In this document: positions 44,871 to 56,169 of the stretch, one piece after another
Numbering within the stretch: position 1 is the stretch's first letter
Layout of the letters: each line of letters opens with the position of its first letter
DNA from: Atherix ibis
Lineage: Eukaryota > Arthropoda > Insecta > Diptera > Athericidae
Direction: 5' to 3'
Assembly: GCA_958298945.1 (NCBI GenBank)
Contig: OY282605.1
Span: 25,894,811 to 25,958,810 of the forward strand
Length of the DNA stretch: 64,000 bases
Notes under the pieces: generated by a model
Told to the model about the DNA's origin: nothing
The model's input: the letters and a program-made list of their open reading frames with translations, nothing else
The model's database searches: none
Made by a program: the position numbers and the translations under genes

Positions 44871-47800
44871 AAGAATAATTCATAATATAAATTAGTAAAT
44901 TTAAAACTAAATAAATATTACGTTAAAAAATATTTATTTTTAATAAATATGAACTGAGCGAGTTTTACTTTATAAACAATAATATGGATAACTTTTTTAT
45001 TTTAAAATGTAATTTATAGAGATGATCGAAATACTCGTATTATGCATAAAATATTTTATATTAATTGTAATACATTTTTTTTGAATAGGTAAAAAAGCTT
45101 TTACATGCAAATATTCTTAAAAATTTAAATTATTTTCAGTATTTTTTTTATACAAGTTTAAGTAATTGATATAAAAATTATCTGCTACGTAAACTTTTAG
45201 ATAGCAGAATGCAGATACTTTAAAAATTCTAGAGTATAAGTCCGACTATTGCGATGAAAATTCCATAAATCAATATATTCGAATATAATTAAAAGTTTTT
45301 TTTTCCACTTAAGATAATTTAAATGTTATAGCTTATAAAAAGAAATTTAAACTAAATTTATGATCTTTTAGTAATTAAATTCATATAATTTCAGTATTCC
45401 TTAGTAATTAATTCACAATTCAGTATTCCAAAAAAAAATACCGAATGACATTTTGCTATAAATTTAAAAAAGTTGACCTAGTTTATGGCACTAATAATAT
45501 ATACCCTTTATGAATAAAACTGTCGAAAAAAAATATGATTTAATGAAAATTTTCTTCATTGGAATTTTTCTCACATTCCTTCCGACAGCTCTTCGACCGT
45601 CAATAAAATAAATAAATCATTTTGCGAGAGAAAATTACTGTAATCGGAAGAAGATCGTCTTCTTTATCTCAGGCAAAGAGTATGTTAAGTTCATAAAAAA
45701 AAAAAATTGACAAAAATAAAAGTGGCAGTCTTAAAATTTTTTTGGAAATTTTCAAAATGCCCATCAAAAGATGGTACGGTAAACAATGGCAATGGCTTTA
45801 GGAATACGAAAAAAGAAGATCATCGACTAAACACAGAGGTAGACGGAATAGGAGCAGCAGCAACAATAAGTAAGAACAGGTCATTAAACGGGCACAGTTG
45901 CATAGGAATACGAGTACAGATGGCGGCTTGTGCAAAAGCTCACATTTGTGCCGAAAAAAGGTGCATAATAAAAAGTAAAGTTGAAAAAAAAGCGAAACTG
46001 AACCACCAGTACTGGTTGGGCTTCCACAAGGTGCTTAGCTATGCAGTATACTGTGTACGGTATTGTAGTAGGCGCGTACCGACCGAGTATATCGCGATGC
46101 CATGACACGATGGATGGCGTAATAATTGTGCGCACTTTAAGACTATACAGTTTGGATGTGACCGATACTGATAGGCAAGCGAACAGGTAGGGCAGACAGG
46201 TTGATAGAGGCGGTAAGCTTCTGACCGTCCTCAAATTCATATTCATGCGCACGTAGTCGAATATTCTGGTCTGGTTTTGGTTAGGTCCAAGTTGGTTTAG
46301 TCTGGCCTGGCCTGGCTTGGCATATAATTAACCTGAGAGAAGACGAAGCTGCTGTAACTGAAGATGCGCCCCAGCAATGGTGAAATTTTAGTTATTTTAA
46401 AAGATGCATGCACTCGCATTTAATATTTAATGGGAAATCTCAAATGCGTGAAATAACGTCGTTTTATATGGGTCAACAGCCAGTTACGAAACCATACCAC
46501 TATTTATAGATATAGATAGATACGTACAATACTGATCACCTTGCTAAATATGCGCGGTCGATATTTGGTATTTAGTAGACGGGTCGTCGCGATGGTAGAT
46601 ATACAGTCAGGTTAGCCTGGTCATTGTGGTGGTCAAATGTTTAATATTTCATACCCTCATGTAAATGATTATAGAGAATTTGGTCTTAACGGCATTGCCA
46701 GTTTTCTATATTTTACGAGTGAGTATATCAAAAATTAAAGACGTCACAATATCTAGTGGGGAATTGGGCTTAGCTTTGGTAGATCAAGTCTGGTAATATA
46801 ATGAAACCGAAACAAAACTTGAAGATGATCGAATATTTTGCAAGTGCTGTGATATTTGGTCACGTAGAAAATCAACATTTGTCGATTAATATTTAATTAC
46901 GATGGCAATAATGATCGTTATTATTGCTATAGTATTCGAAGCAAGGCAGAAGGCAAGAGTAGGTGTGTGAACTAGTAAACTTTTCTGACGTATGAGCTGT
47001 GTCAGAAGTTAAGAAACCATGGGAAAATATTGAAATATTGCCAACCATCAACTATAGATTATGGTCAGGTGAAAGTTTACTGAATAATTTTATAGCAATT
47101 TAATTAGAAATGAATAAATAATTTTTAATTTTTATCGTATTCATTTTAAATCCTAAAACTTTGAATATAAACCAAAGAGAAAAGTATTAAGAAGGATGGG
47201 CAGCTTTTATGAATCATATCATAAAATAATAAATTAGGGATTAAGAAAGAGCAAAATTTTAAAAATACAACTCTTATTTCAAATTTGCATATAACTTTAG
47301 AAAATATTACAAAAATTTAAGTAATAATCATAAAATTAATCACCAAAAAAATATTTTATATTTTTCAACAATCATCATCAATTAAGGTAAGATCTACAAA
47401 AGAGAATAAAGCCTATAAAATGTTTCTATTAAAATAAAAAAACTGCCTATCTACTAATTCTGATAGTTACCTATAATCCTTGTACAAATATTTCTATATT
47501 TTTATTTGTTTTCCAACTTTTATGCATATGTAAATATTTATTCTGTCGAAATCCTGACCACATCAATAATAAATATTATAATCCCATTTAAGTTTGAAGC
47601 ATTCACAAAACAATCTTAATCAGTAACAATACCATTTGTTCATAAATTTTGATAATAAATAACTGTTTTCTTAAAGTTTTCTCATTATTTATATTAACTA
47701 TTAGTAATATACTATTTCTGATTAGTCAATAACTATATACAAATACATATATGAATAATTTTACAATAAAACATTTTTATATTGTTGTAATTCAAAAAAT

Positions 47801-48199
47801 AAAAAATGAAATATTTAAAATATATGAGCATAAAAATATGAATAAAATTTTATCACAAATAATGAATATTATCCAGAAATTTGTGTTAATGCCTTTATGA
47901 AAAGACCTCATGCCATTTTAGATTTTGTAATAACATAAGAAACAGGATTTTTAAATTATATAAATTTAATTTATGTATTGAGCCTTTTCGATGGAGGTCG
48001 ATATATTGTCATTTGAGGTGAAACTATTCAGGATGATTACAAATTCTTCAAGAAATGTTAATTTATTGCAAGAAACTATAAATAAAACTTTCGTCATCTT
48101 ATAATTCTTTTTAAACATAAAAATTAAAATTATTAATTTGATTAAAGATGTAATTTTTTATAACCAAATGGATTTTGTAAGCCAATTGCATGAGTTATC
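44871..48199. other. AT-rich flanks around a GC-richer unidentified island
   Basis: Between about 45,600 and 46,960 the sequence is clearly less AT-rich, with a 132-residue forward frame (45,707-46,105) and an overlapping 122-residue reverse frame, neither recognised. A run of tctggcctggcctggcttgg lies at about 46,299. No splice-linked protein domain could be assembled. The flanks (44,871-45,600 and 46,960-48,199) are ordinary AT-rich DNA. Confidence 0.5.
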
Positions 48200-48560
48200 T
48201 ATTTTGTAGTTTGAAAAGTAAAGGACTGTCATTTAATAATGATTTTAAAAATATATCATTTAAAATAATATTTATTTATTAAAAAAAATTTCCATTTTAT
48301 TGTGTGGCCTATTTGACTATTAATTAATGGGGTTTTGGAGCAACAGATTTTTGATGATGATTTTTCGAATAAAATTTTCTTTAACGACGAGGTTTATTTC
48401 TCGATCAGTGGATAAGTACATTTTTTGTGTCAAAAAATGACTATAAAACTCTACAAATAACTATGAAAAAGCCATTGTATTGGGTGTAAGGAAAAAGCCA
48501 TTGTATTGGATATATGCGTTGTCGATTCTTAGCGAGAATTCTGATTCGACTAAAATCAAT
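48200..48560 (+). pseudogene. Decayed Tc3-like fragment, copy H
   Basis: The family end motif (ttgtagtttgaaaagtaa) is at about 48,208. Downstream a forward frame gives FNDEVYFSIS (first catalytic Asp region, about 48,390-48,420) and words tacaaataactatgaaaaag / ccattgtattgg also seen in copies D, F and G. The latter phrase is duplicated at 48,472 and 48,500. The copy is cut off at the mariner that follows. Confidence 0.6.
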
Positions 48561-48649
48561 TTAAAGCGCTAGATTACTATATGATTGATGGTTTATAAAC
48601 ATTTTTTCATATTTTTGTTAGTTTTTTTTAAACTTATAAAATAGTCAAC

Positions 48650-49441
48650 ATGTATGAAGAAAAAGTGCACTTAAGACATTGTTTGTTGTATGGAGAAGAC
48701 GCAGTAACGCCTCAAATATACCAGAGATGGTTTGAAAAATTTTGTTGTGGTGATTTTTCTTTGAAAGGTGAACCCAGATCAGGAAGGCTATCAGATGTCA
48801 ATGACGAAGTGCTACGCAGTATAATCAGGACAAATCCCATGTTAAATTCCACATAAGTGGCCTTTAAGCTTGGCATTCATCAGACTACTGCTTTAGAGTA
48901 CATTAAAAGGCTTGGTTTTGTGTCCAAACTATCTGTTTGGGTGCCACACGAATTAAGCGAAAAAAATTTATTGGATCGAAGTTCAATATGTTCTTGAAAT
49001 CTTGCTCGTCACAAAAGGGAACCGTTTTTGGACCGCTTAGTGACTGGTAATGAAAAGTGAATAGTTTATAAATATGTGGTAAGAAAAAGGGAGACACCAC
49101 CGACCACGTTCAAAGCTGACATGCATCAAACGAAAGTTGTGTTGTGTTGTTGGTGGGATCGGAGGGGTATTGTCCACTACGAGGTGCTGAAAGAAAATTA
49201 TACGATCGATGCTGTTCATTACTGTTCGCAACTTGATGTTTTGAATAAAGAAATTCAATATGAAAGTCCATATTTGGCCAACAGAAAGGGTGTAATTCTT
49301 CACCATGACAACGCTAGACCGCACGTGGCAAGAAAAACCGTACAAACAATTGCAGAGTTGGGTTGGGAAACTCTACCTCAGCCAGCATATTCTCCAGATA
49401 TTGCACCATCTGAACCTCATCTGTTCAGGTCGCTGCAAAAC
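48650..49441 (+). pseudogene. Mariner transposase, truncated at a hairpin junction
   Basis: The frame starts MYEEKVHLRHCLLYGEDAV, where mariners normally have a longer first helix segment, so part of the first helix-turn-helix is deleted. It gives GDFSLKGEPRSGRLSDVNDE, a stop after NPMLNST, the linker WVPHELSEKNLLDRSS, a second stop, a VTGNEK block where GDEKW is usual (first catalytic Asp lost), then an open frame (49,076-49,513) with WWDRRGIVHYEV, VILHHDNARPHVARK (second Asp) and SPDIAPSEPHLFRS, where the third Asp has become Glu. The sequence ends within HLFRSLQNF and turns back on itself in a perfect hairpin. Inactive on several counts. Confidence 0.88.
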
Positions 49442-49475
49442 TTTCTTGATGTTTTGCAGCGACCTGAACAGATGA
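49417..49475. repeat. Perfect 25-bp hairpin at a mariner-mariner junction
   Basis: Arms 49,417-49,441 and 49,451-49,475 are exact reverse complements around the loop tttcttgat. The left arm is original coding sequence of the 48.65 kb mariner (codons for HLFRSLQN). The right arm is its inverted duplicate. About ten bases later the sequence becomes a different mariner family. Confidence 0.97.
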
Positions 49476-49485
49476 TATTTCTCAG

Positions 49486-50667
49486 TCGATTCCCTTCATT
49501 AGTTTTGTTTTGAGAGCCTTTGAAAGCGAGCGTGTCGATCGGTTGCACAAAAATGGAAAAAGAACAATATCGTTCGGTGATTAGATTCTTGTTTTTGGAA
49601 GGGAAAACGCGTAGCGAAATCAAAGATCGCTTGGATGCTGTGTATGGTGACTCTTCTCCTTCGATAGCGACCGTCAAGAATTGGTTCAACGAGTTTGTTC
49701 GTGGCCGCACATCGGTTTTTGATGAGCCACGCCCAGGTGCCCCGAAAACGACTGCTACGGAGGAAAACGTTAAGAAAGTCCACGATCTCGTGTTGACAGA
49801 CCGTCGATTGAAGGTTCACGAGATAGCTGAGACGTGTGGGCATCGCAGTAGGAACGGTCCATCATATTCTACACGAAGAACTGGGCATGAGAAAGCTATC
49901 GGCGCGATGGGTGCCGCGTTTGCTCACACCGAAAAACAAGCGCAACCGTGAGACCACATCGGCGACGTGTTTGGCGCTGTTTCAGCGCAATCCAGCGGAG
50001 TTTTTGCGTCGTTTCGTGACCGTCGACGAAACATGGATTCACTGGTGCCCACCAGAGACCAAGGAACAGTCGAAACATTGAACTTCACCCGGCGAACGTG
50101 CTCCGAAGAAGGCGAAGACTGTTCGATCGGCCGGAAAGATGATGGCCACCGTTTTCTGGGATTCACAAGGTGTGATCCACATCGATTACCTCGAGAAGGG
50201 TAAAACAATCACGAGGCGCTACTATGCTGACTTATTGGGCCGATTTGACGTCGAATTGAAGAAAAAGCGGCCCCGCTTTGCGAAGAAATAAGTGCTGTTC
50301 CACCACGACAACGCGCCGGCTCACACCCCCACCGTCGCCATGGCCAAATTGGTCGAATTGCGCTACGAATTGCTGCTCCATCCACCGTACTCTCCAGATT
50401 TGGCCCCCTGTGACTACTTTTTGTTTCCAAACCTGAAAAAATCACTCGCCGGAAATAGATTTGGGTCGAATGAGGAGGTCATCGTCGCCACGGAGGCCTA
50501 TTTTGCTTCCCTCGAGAAAATGTATTTTTTGGACGGATTAAAAAAGTTAGAGCATCGCTGGGCCAAGTGTATCGAGCTTGAAGGAGATTATGTGGAAAAA
50601 TAAATTGCCATCTTTCCAAAATTTTCGTTTTTCTTTTGTAAGCTAAGTACTTATTGAATGAACCTCG
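49486..50667 (+). mobile_element. Second mellifera-type mariner, 5'-truncated
   Basis: Same family as 27,498-28,787 and nearly identical to it over long stretches. It begins inside the 5' untranslated region (tcagtcgattcccttcatta), so the left terminal repeat is missing. The right terminal repeat ends gaatgaacctcg at about 50,667, with no clean TA directly after it. The join to the upstream mariner is marked by the hairpin at 49,417-49,475. Confidence 0.9.
49553..50603 (+). pseudogene. Mellifera-type mariner transposase, disabled
   Basis: From MEKEQYRSVIRFLFLEGKTR the frame is intact through the first helix-turn-helix (to about 49,830), where one extra base (gagacgtgtgggc versus gagactatgggc in the 27.5 kb copy) shifts it. 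The correct frame continues as MGIAVGTVHHILHEELGMRK, the full linker LSARWVPRLLTP, TVDETWIHW (first Asp), then a stop where QW is expected (about 50,080), a stop after RFAKK (about 50,290), FHHDNAPAHT (second Asp) and LAPCDYF (third). The normal stop after GDYVEK is kept. It is useful as the reference showing what the 27.5 kb copy has lost. Confidence 0.93.
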
Positions 50668-50949
50668 TCATATAAAATAGCAATATTTAAACAATATAAT
50701 AATACATTTTTTTTATCAAAATCTTAATTATAAATTTATTTTATTTATGTTTATTTTTAAATGCTAAATTGGATAACTGCTTAGAAATTTAATAAGTTGG
50801 TAAGTAAAAAAGCTGTTTTGAAAATGAGTCGCCATTTTTGTTTATTAAAAAATTAGTAAAAAAAATTGTATAACTTTTAAATAAAGGGAAATAAAATATT
50901 TTTCAAAAATATATTTTTTATTTTAATAAAAATGTTACTGAATAAATCC

Positions 50950-51190
50950 AGATTATTGGCGGTGATTCAAGACGATAATCTGTTCCTAGTGAAATTAAAA
51001 ATTCACCGAAAGATTGCTTTTCACACATTGGACTAACATCGCAAAACTAATATACTCAATAACCATTCTAAAATTCTGGGCAAGAAAACTTCTCAAAATT
51101 CAGATTGGGCATACCGCACTTACGCATGATTTCCTCTTCGGATACCAACTGCGTCCTTCATGTCATTCCTGTGGTGTTCTCATATCCTAA
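50950..51190 (+). pseudogene. Non-LTR retrotransposon C-terminal fragment
   Basis: Broken forward frames read DDNLFLVKLKIHRKIAFHTL, then KIQIGHTALTHDFLFGYQLR and PSCHSCGVLIS. The 'IGHT.LTH.FL......C..CG' succession is characteristic of the end of ORF2 in I/R1/Jockey-group elements, after the RNase H or post-RT domain, and includes a C..C zinc-binding pair. Nothing upstream is readable as reverse transcriptase. It starts about 280 bases after the mariner end. Confidence 0.6.
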
Positions 51191-53569
51191 ATTAATATCA
51201 GAACTTCTTTTTGAATAGAACCCTTTTAACTGTATAAGTCTTAAACTTCTTTTCCAAGTCCACTCTTAAATTTTCTAAAATAATCTGAAATGCTCCACAA
51301 AATTTAACCACCTCTAATTGCTTCCTCCAACTTACGTTTGACTACTTTCATATCGAATAAAAATCATAAATGTATTGTTAGAATTTATCAAAATCAATAT
51401 GTCCCCATCTATCTAGAGAATCTTTTCAGTAGATACTAATGGGAATACCTTAATAAGACTAGGCAATGGATTTTTTTTTCGCAATTGAATTCGAAAATGG
51501 GAAGACAAAACTTGACCAGTAAAGTGTCCAGATCGTGTTTGAAAATATTGTACAAAACCTAGGACAATGGCAATTTATTTTCGCAAATGTCAAGCGAATA
51601 CCCAAACAAGATAGCTAAATCGGTACACGATATGATATTACGCTATTATGGCTTAAGTCTTGTGCTAAGACGAACGAAAAACTTAACACAAAATCGTGTT
51701 GCGATTTTTATGGAATCATGCATGATCGAATGTTTTTGCATATATCTATGGACAAATCCCAACCAGAGACATTAGTCTCAGTGTATGGTGTAGTAATAGT
51801 TTGAAGAAGTAAATTATCGAAGTAAAGTGCATTAAATAAGAGAAGGTAGTGAGGATCGGATCGAGGATCAATACGAAATGTCAGCATTTTCTCTGGGCAA
51901 GTTGAAATTAAGACAGCTGTCGACATGTGATCGATCTGGATCAATCTCGGAATAGAGTTGTAATCTCATAAATCATCAGTTTATGGTTAACACGATCGTA
52001 TGGAAGTGATCGATGTTGATCTCGGCAATGACGCTACCAAAGCTGTTTAGAACAGGACTCTAACCAACGATATGGACTATAATGGCTCATTGCAGAAAAA
52101 CCAGCCCATTTTGTGATCGCCATTTTAACAGCAACATGACGATCGCTAAGAAAAACATGTCTTTTTAGGTAATAAACTTAAATGCAACAATAATGACAGT
52201 GGCAGTATAGACAGTACACACTTCTAGTATCCATTATGTACACATATCTATAGAAAAACTTATATGCATACCTGAAACGTGGGCAAGATACATCAAATCT
52301 GTTCACAACAAACCAGCTAAATAAGCTGTTTCTCCTGTCTGATCAACTTTTTCGTCAGCTATAATGCGATGTAATTTGCTTCTCTCCGAACAGACTCTCC
52401 CCTGGACCATCATCGCGTCCCTTAATATCGAAAGGAGGAACTATTTCAATATTACTGACATATTCGAATGGCAAAACGTACATTAATTAATTGTCATTAG
52501 TCGCTGTAGAATTTGTTCAAGCAAGCCTATTGCTTAGTAATGGGCAGACATGCTCTTCAATGGCCAACCATACATTTTCCAATTGTCAGATACAAGTACA
52601 CATGTGCGAACCAATTTAACTGACACTCTCTTGATTATTTAAAGAATCTTTTACTGTAAACAACTAACGATAAATAGAGATTTGAAGGAATTTCTTTTTC
52701 GTTTTTTAATCGAATTTTCGACAATTATTTTTCAACAAGGATTTTATCATATTTTTGAGTTACACTGTAGGCAAAAAGTACTCGTATACGACCAGATTAA
52801 TAAAATTATATTCTCTAGAAATTGAAGAGAAAAGTTCTCTTCACCTTTCCTGTCTGTAGCAGGTGAGAATAAAACTAAAATTTGTAAAATGCTGTTTCAA
52901 AATGGTCCAAGTATTTTACTTTCTAATTATCTCTAAAACATTATCGTGTATAGATATTGAAGGATTAATTCCAAAGAGTTGTATTTATAGAACTATAAAA
53001 CGTTATATTTAGACCGAAAGACATCACAGCTTACCACCGTCTAGTAAGTCTAAAATAAGTAGTTTAAGTGAATATTACGTAATTTGCAACAATTATTAAG
53101 AGGAATTGGAGACTCATAGCACCTCAAATTCGGTCCAAATTAAAGCGCAGCTATGCTAAGCCCAGAGCATCTAAGAACTGGTCCATATAGGCACGTGGCA
53201 ATTAGGAAAAAAGATTTGAGATCTTTGGCTCTAAAAAAAATAATCTACCGCATCGTCGTACTGTAGAAAACGTTCTGCCGGAACCTGTGGTGCTAACTGC
53301 GAAGCAAGACAGTGGCTCGATTGTCGATTGGGGTTGCTTACCTCCTAATAGAGTACAAAATTCCGAGTAAATCGAAGGATTTATTAAAAAATAGTAATAT
53401 TTAAATGTTTAATAAGACTTTGGTTAATTGGTAAAGAAACCGTTACTTAGTAGGATATTGGAGGCATTTCAATAGGTACGCTTAAACTTTAACAGCTTTT
53501 TTTTAAAAAGACAAAGTTATTTCTCTTATAGGTTTTTATTTTTTATAGCCACCATTTAATTAAAAAGAG
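51191..53569. other. Unidentified stretch of moderate complexity
   Basis: Less AT-rich than much of the window, with no recognised domain. The reverse frame at 51,708-51,944 (78 residues) and forward frame at 51,587-51,775 (62 residues) are unidentified. Part of it may be decayed retroelement sequence continuing from the fragment at 51.1 kb, but I cannot show this. Confidence 0.45.
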
Positions 53570-53790
53570 TCAAAAATTTTGATGACGCATTAATCTCACC
53601 AAATTCCAGATTTCGTGAAAAAGTCAATTTCAGCAACGAACCGCATTTTCGGTTGAATGGGTACGTCAACAAGAATTGTTGAATCTGGAATGAAAAACAA
53701 CCACAACAGTTTCAGGATATTTTTTTGCATTCAGAAAAACTTACTGTACTATACTAGAAGTGGCCTATGGGTCTTAGCGAACCCGCGATC
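53570..53790 (+). pseudogene. Decayed Tc3-like fragment, copy I
   Basis: A short forward stretch reads, across one or two shifts, FREKVNFSNEPHFRLNGYVN with NKNC.IWNEKQPQQFQDIFLH and SEKLTVLY.KWPMGL. It matches the first-Asp block (FSDEAHF.LNGYVNKQNCR) and the following NPQ...KPLHPEKVTVW block of the Tc3-type proteins; the first catalytic Asp appears as Asn. Flanks do not match the family further. Confidence 0.6.
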
Positions 53791-54109
53791 CTGAGCTGGT
53801 CTAGTAGAGCCAGGAAATTACAAGTTTCCTAACTGAATCTCTTTAGAGTGAGTGTACCGACCAGATATGCTTTAAAAGTAAAAACTACTATCATGGGGTT
53901 CATCAGTCATACCCGATCAAGGTACGGATCCTTTCGCTGAAACGTGATGGCTGTGGTTGCCACACATATCCCAGGCACAGTGACGAGAGAGCGGTCCGCT
54001 GGTTGAGACCGCTTACCGCAGAAATTGACGGAATATTGACTGTTTGCCTGCTTCATGCATGGGGCACGAAAGATGGTTGAGAGGAAGAAGAGCAAGAAGG
54101 CGAAGAAGA

Positions 54110-54740
54110 GGAAATTATGGCGTTGAAGCTTTGCATTGCTTATACTAATATAAATGGAGTCGTACCTGAAAAAGATGAGGAAGATGAGGAGGAAGAAGAA
54201 GATGACGAAGAAAGAATGGCATTGATATTTTTCATGGCTTATGCTAATGTTAGTGGAGTTGTACCTAAAAAAGATGAAGAAGATGAGGAAGATAAAAAAG
54301 ATAAAGAATATTGCTTATGCTAATATGAGTGGAGTTGTACTTGAAGAAGATGAGGAAGATGATGAAGATGAAGCAGTTGATAAAGATGAAGAAGATGACA
54401 AAGAAAAAGATGGTGTCAAAATTTTCTTATGGTATATACAATACTAATGTAAGTGGAGTCGTACCTGAAAAAGATGAGGAAGATGAGGAAAATGAAGAAG
54501 ATGACGAAGATGAGCAAAAAAGACGAAGAAGAGGAAATTGTGGCGTTGAAGCTTTGCATTACTTATGCTAATGTGCATGGAGTTGTGCCTGAAGAGGATG
54601 AGGAAGATGATGAAGACGAAACAGATGTTGAAGATGAAGAAGATAAAGAAAAAAAGGATGACGTCGAAATTTTTTATTACTTATGCTAATGAAAATGGAG
54701 CTGTAATTGAAGAAGAAGAAGAAGTAGTGAAAAAAAGAAG
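54110..54740 (+). repeat. Acidic-codon minisatellite, six units
   Basis: Six related units start with the phrase gcttatgctaatgttagtgg or variants at about 54,138, 54,237, 54,313, 54,435, 54,561 and 54,678. Each continues gagttgtacct and then runs of gaagatgaggaa. Unit length varies from about 76 to 125 bp because the GA-rich part expands and contracts. Within a unit the frame gives a NVSGVVPEKDEEDEE-like peptide, but length changes not divisible by 3 switch the frame between units, so five overlapping open frames of 68-86 residues result, none spanning the array. It could descend from an acidic protein exon; as it stands it is a tandem repeat. Confidence 0.85.
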
Positions 54741-55968
54741 AAAAGAGGGTACCCGAGAGATTGTACCATGTATGTTGGGGCTCAAGCAAGAAAGCAAAGA
54801 AGAATATATTGGACTTGAGCGCTAAATAACATTTTACTAACTAATGTCTGATGTATATTCTGGTTGGGCAGCATTATCGGGCCCAGATTCCGGGGGGATT
54901 ATAAGTTTTAGAGGAGATGTGCTTCTACACCCATCATAATTAAAAAAATTTATGCAAAAACATGTAGGAGATAATGGAGACACCCGAAGGTCATAAGTTC
55001 TGCATGGGAGGTGAAGAAGAAAGACAAAAAAGAATGGTGAAGCTAATGCAAAAATTACAAAATAAAACTTAAAAGAACCTATCCAGGCAAAAAGGGCAGG
55101 AATAGTAATTGAGAGGAAGGGTATAAAAATTCGAAATGTGAAAATGGATCAAAATAAAACAAAATTTTTTTGTTTTGGAAAATATAAAAAAAATTATTTG
55201 AAAAATAAGCCTATAAACTAAAGAAAAAAAAGATGAAGCCAAAAATAGCCCAAAAACTCTCATTATTATTTTTAACAATTTTTATTTAATTTTTATGTTT
55301 TAATTTATTTATTTTTATTTCTGTTATTTTACTACACACTTATTATGATGATGTTATTAAAATAAGGCCAGCGTTTCATTATTGAGCAATGATAACAGAT
55401 CCTCTTTAATCCCAATTGGATAATATGGACTTGGACAATATCTGATTCTAACTGGACGGTGTGACGAATAATTTTTTTGCAGATCAAGTTTCCACGTCGC
55501 GTTATTTCAAGATATGCTGATAATATCAGCGGGCCACCAAAATACGGCAGTTTAACGACCTTCGTCATTTTTCTAGGTTAAATCAATGTTCTATATCTTT
55601 CCTAGCTGGAGAAGCTATTGATATCTTTCAGGCCAATTTATGCGGAAGAGTTATCCTAAATTGAATCTCTCGGAACAGCTCTTGTAAACTAAGCCACGGA
55701 GACCACGTTGATTTTTAATATACTTTAATTTACAATAAAACATCCTTTATAGCGCTTACATACAACTCTTTTTATTTAATAACAAAAATTAAGCACATTT
55801 AATAAAAAAAAACCCCATCATTTCCAAATTATGCATTTTGGAAAATATGTCATGGACATTACTATGAACCAATCTAAACGGCCACAAAATTTTGTAGGAT
55901 GACCATAAGGATTTTTTTGATAAAAATTTTTTTTCAAGGAAAATTTCTAAAAAATTTCGAAAGATATA
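54741..55968. other. Stretch without recognised genes
   Basis: GA-rich sequence after the minisatellite grades into AT-rich DNA. No domain recognised. The reverse frame at 55,332-55,568 is unidentified. Confidence 0.5.
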
Positions 55969-56169
55969 CAGTACAACTTCGCTAATCCGGACACATATAG
56001 TTTTGGCTTCGGTCGGATTACCGAGTTGTCCGGACTATATACTTAAAAAAATTTGCTCTAAAAAAAAATTAGCAGTTTCGAACAAAACATTATTAAAACA
56101 AAAGACTTGCATTATATGAATTTTTTTATTAAAGTTTCCTTTAAAAAATTACATGTAGGGATGGTATTA

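Noticed and set aside
54117..54825. A nuclear acidic protein gene encoded by the GA-rich repeats
   Set aside because: Frames change between repeat units, no frame spans the array, and no flanking exon or splice pair is recognisable; kept as a repeat with a note.
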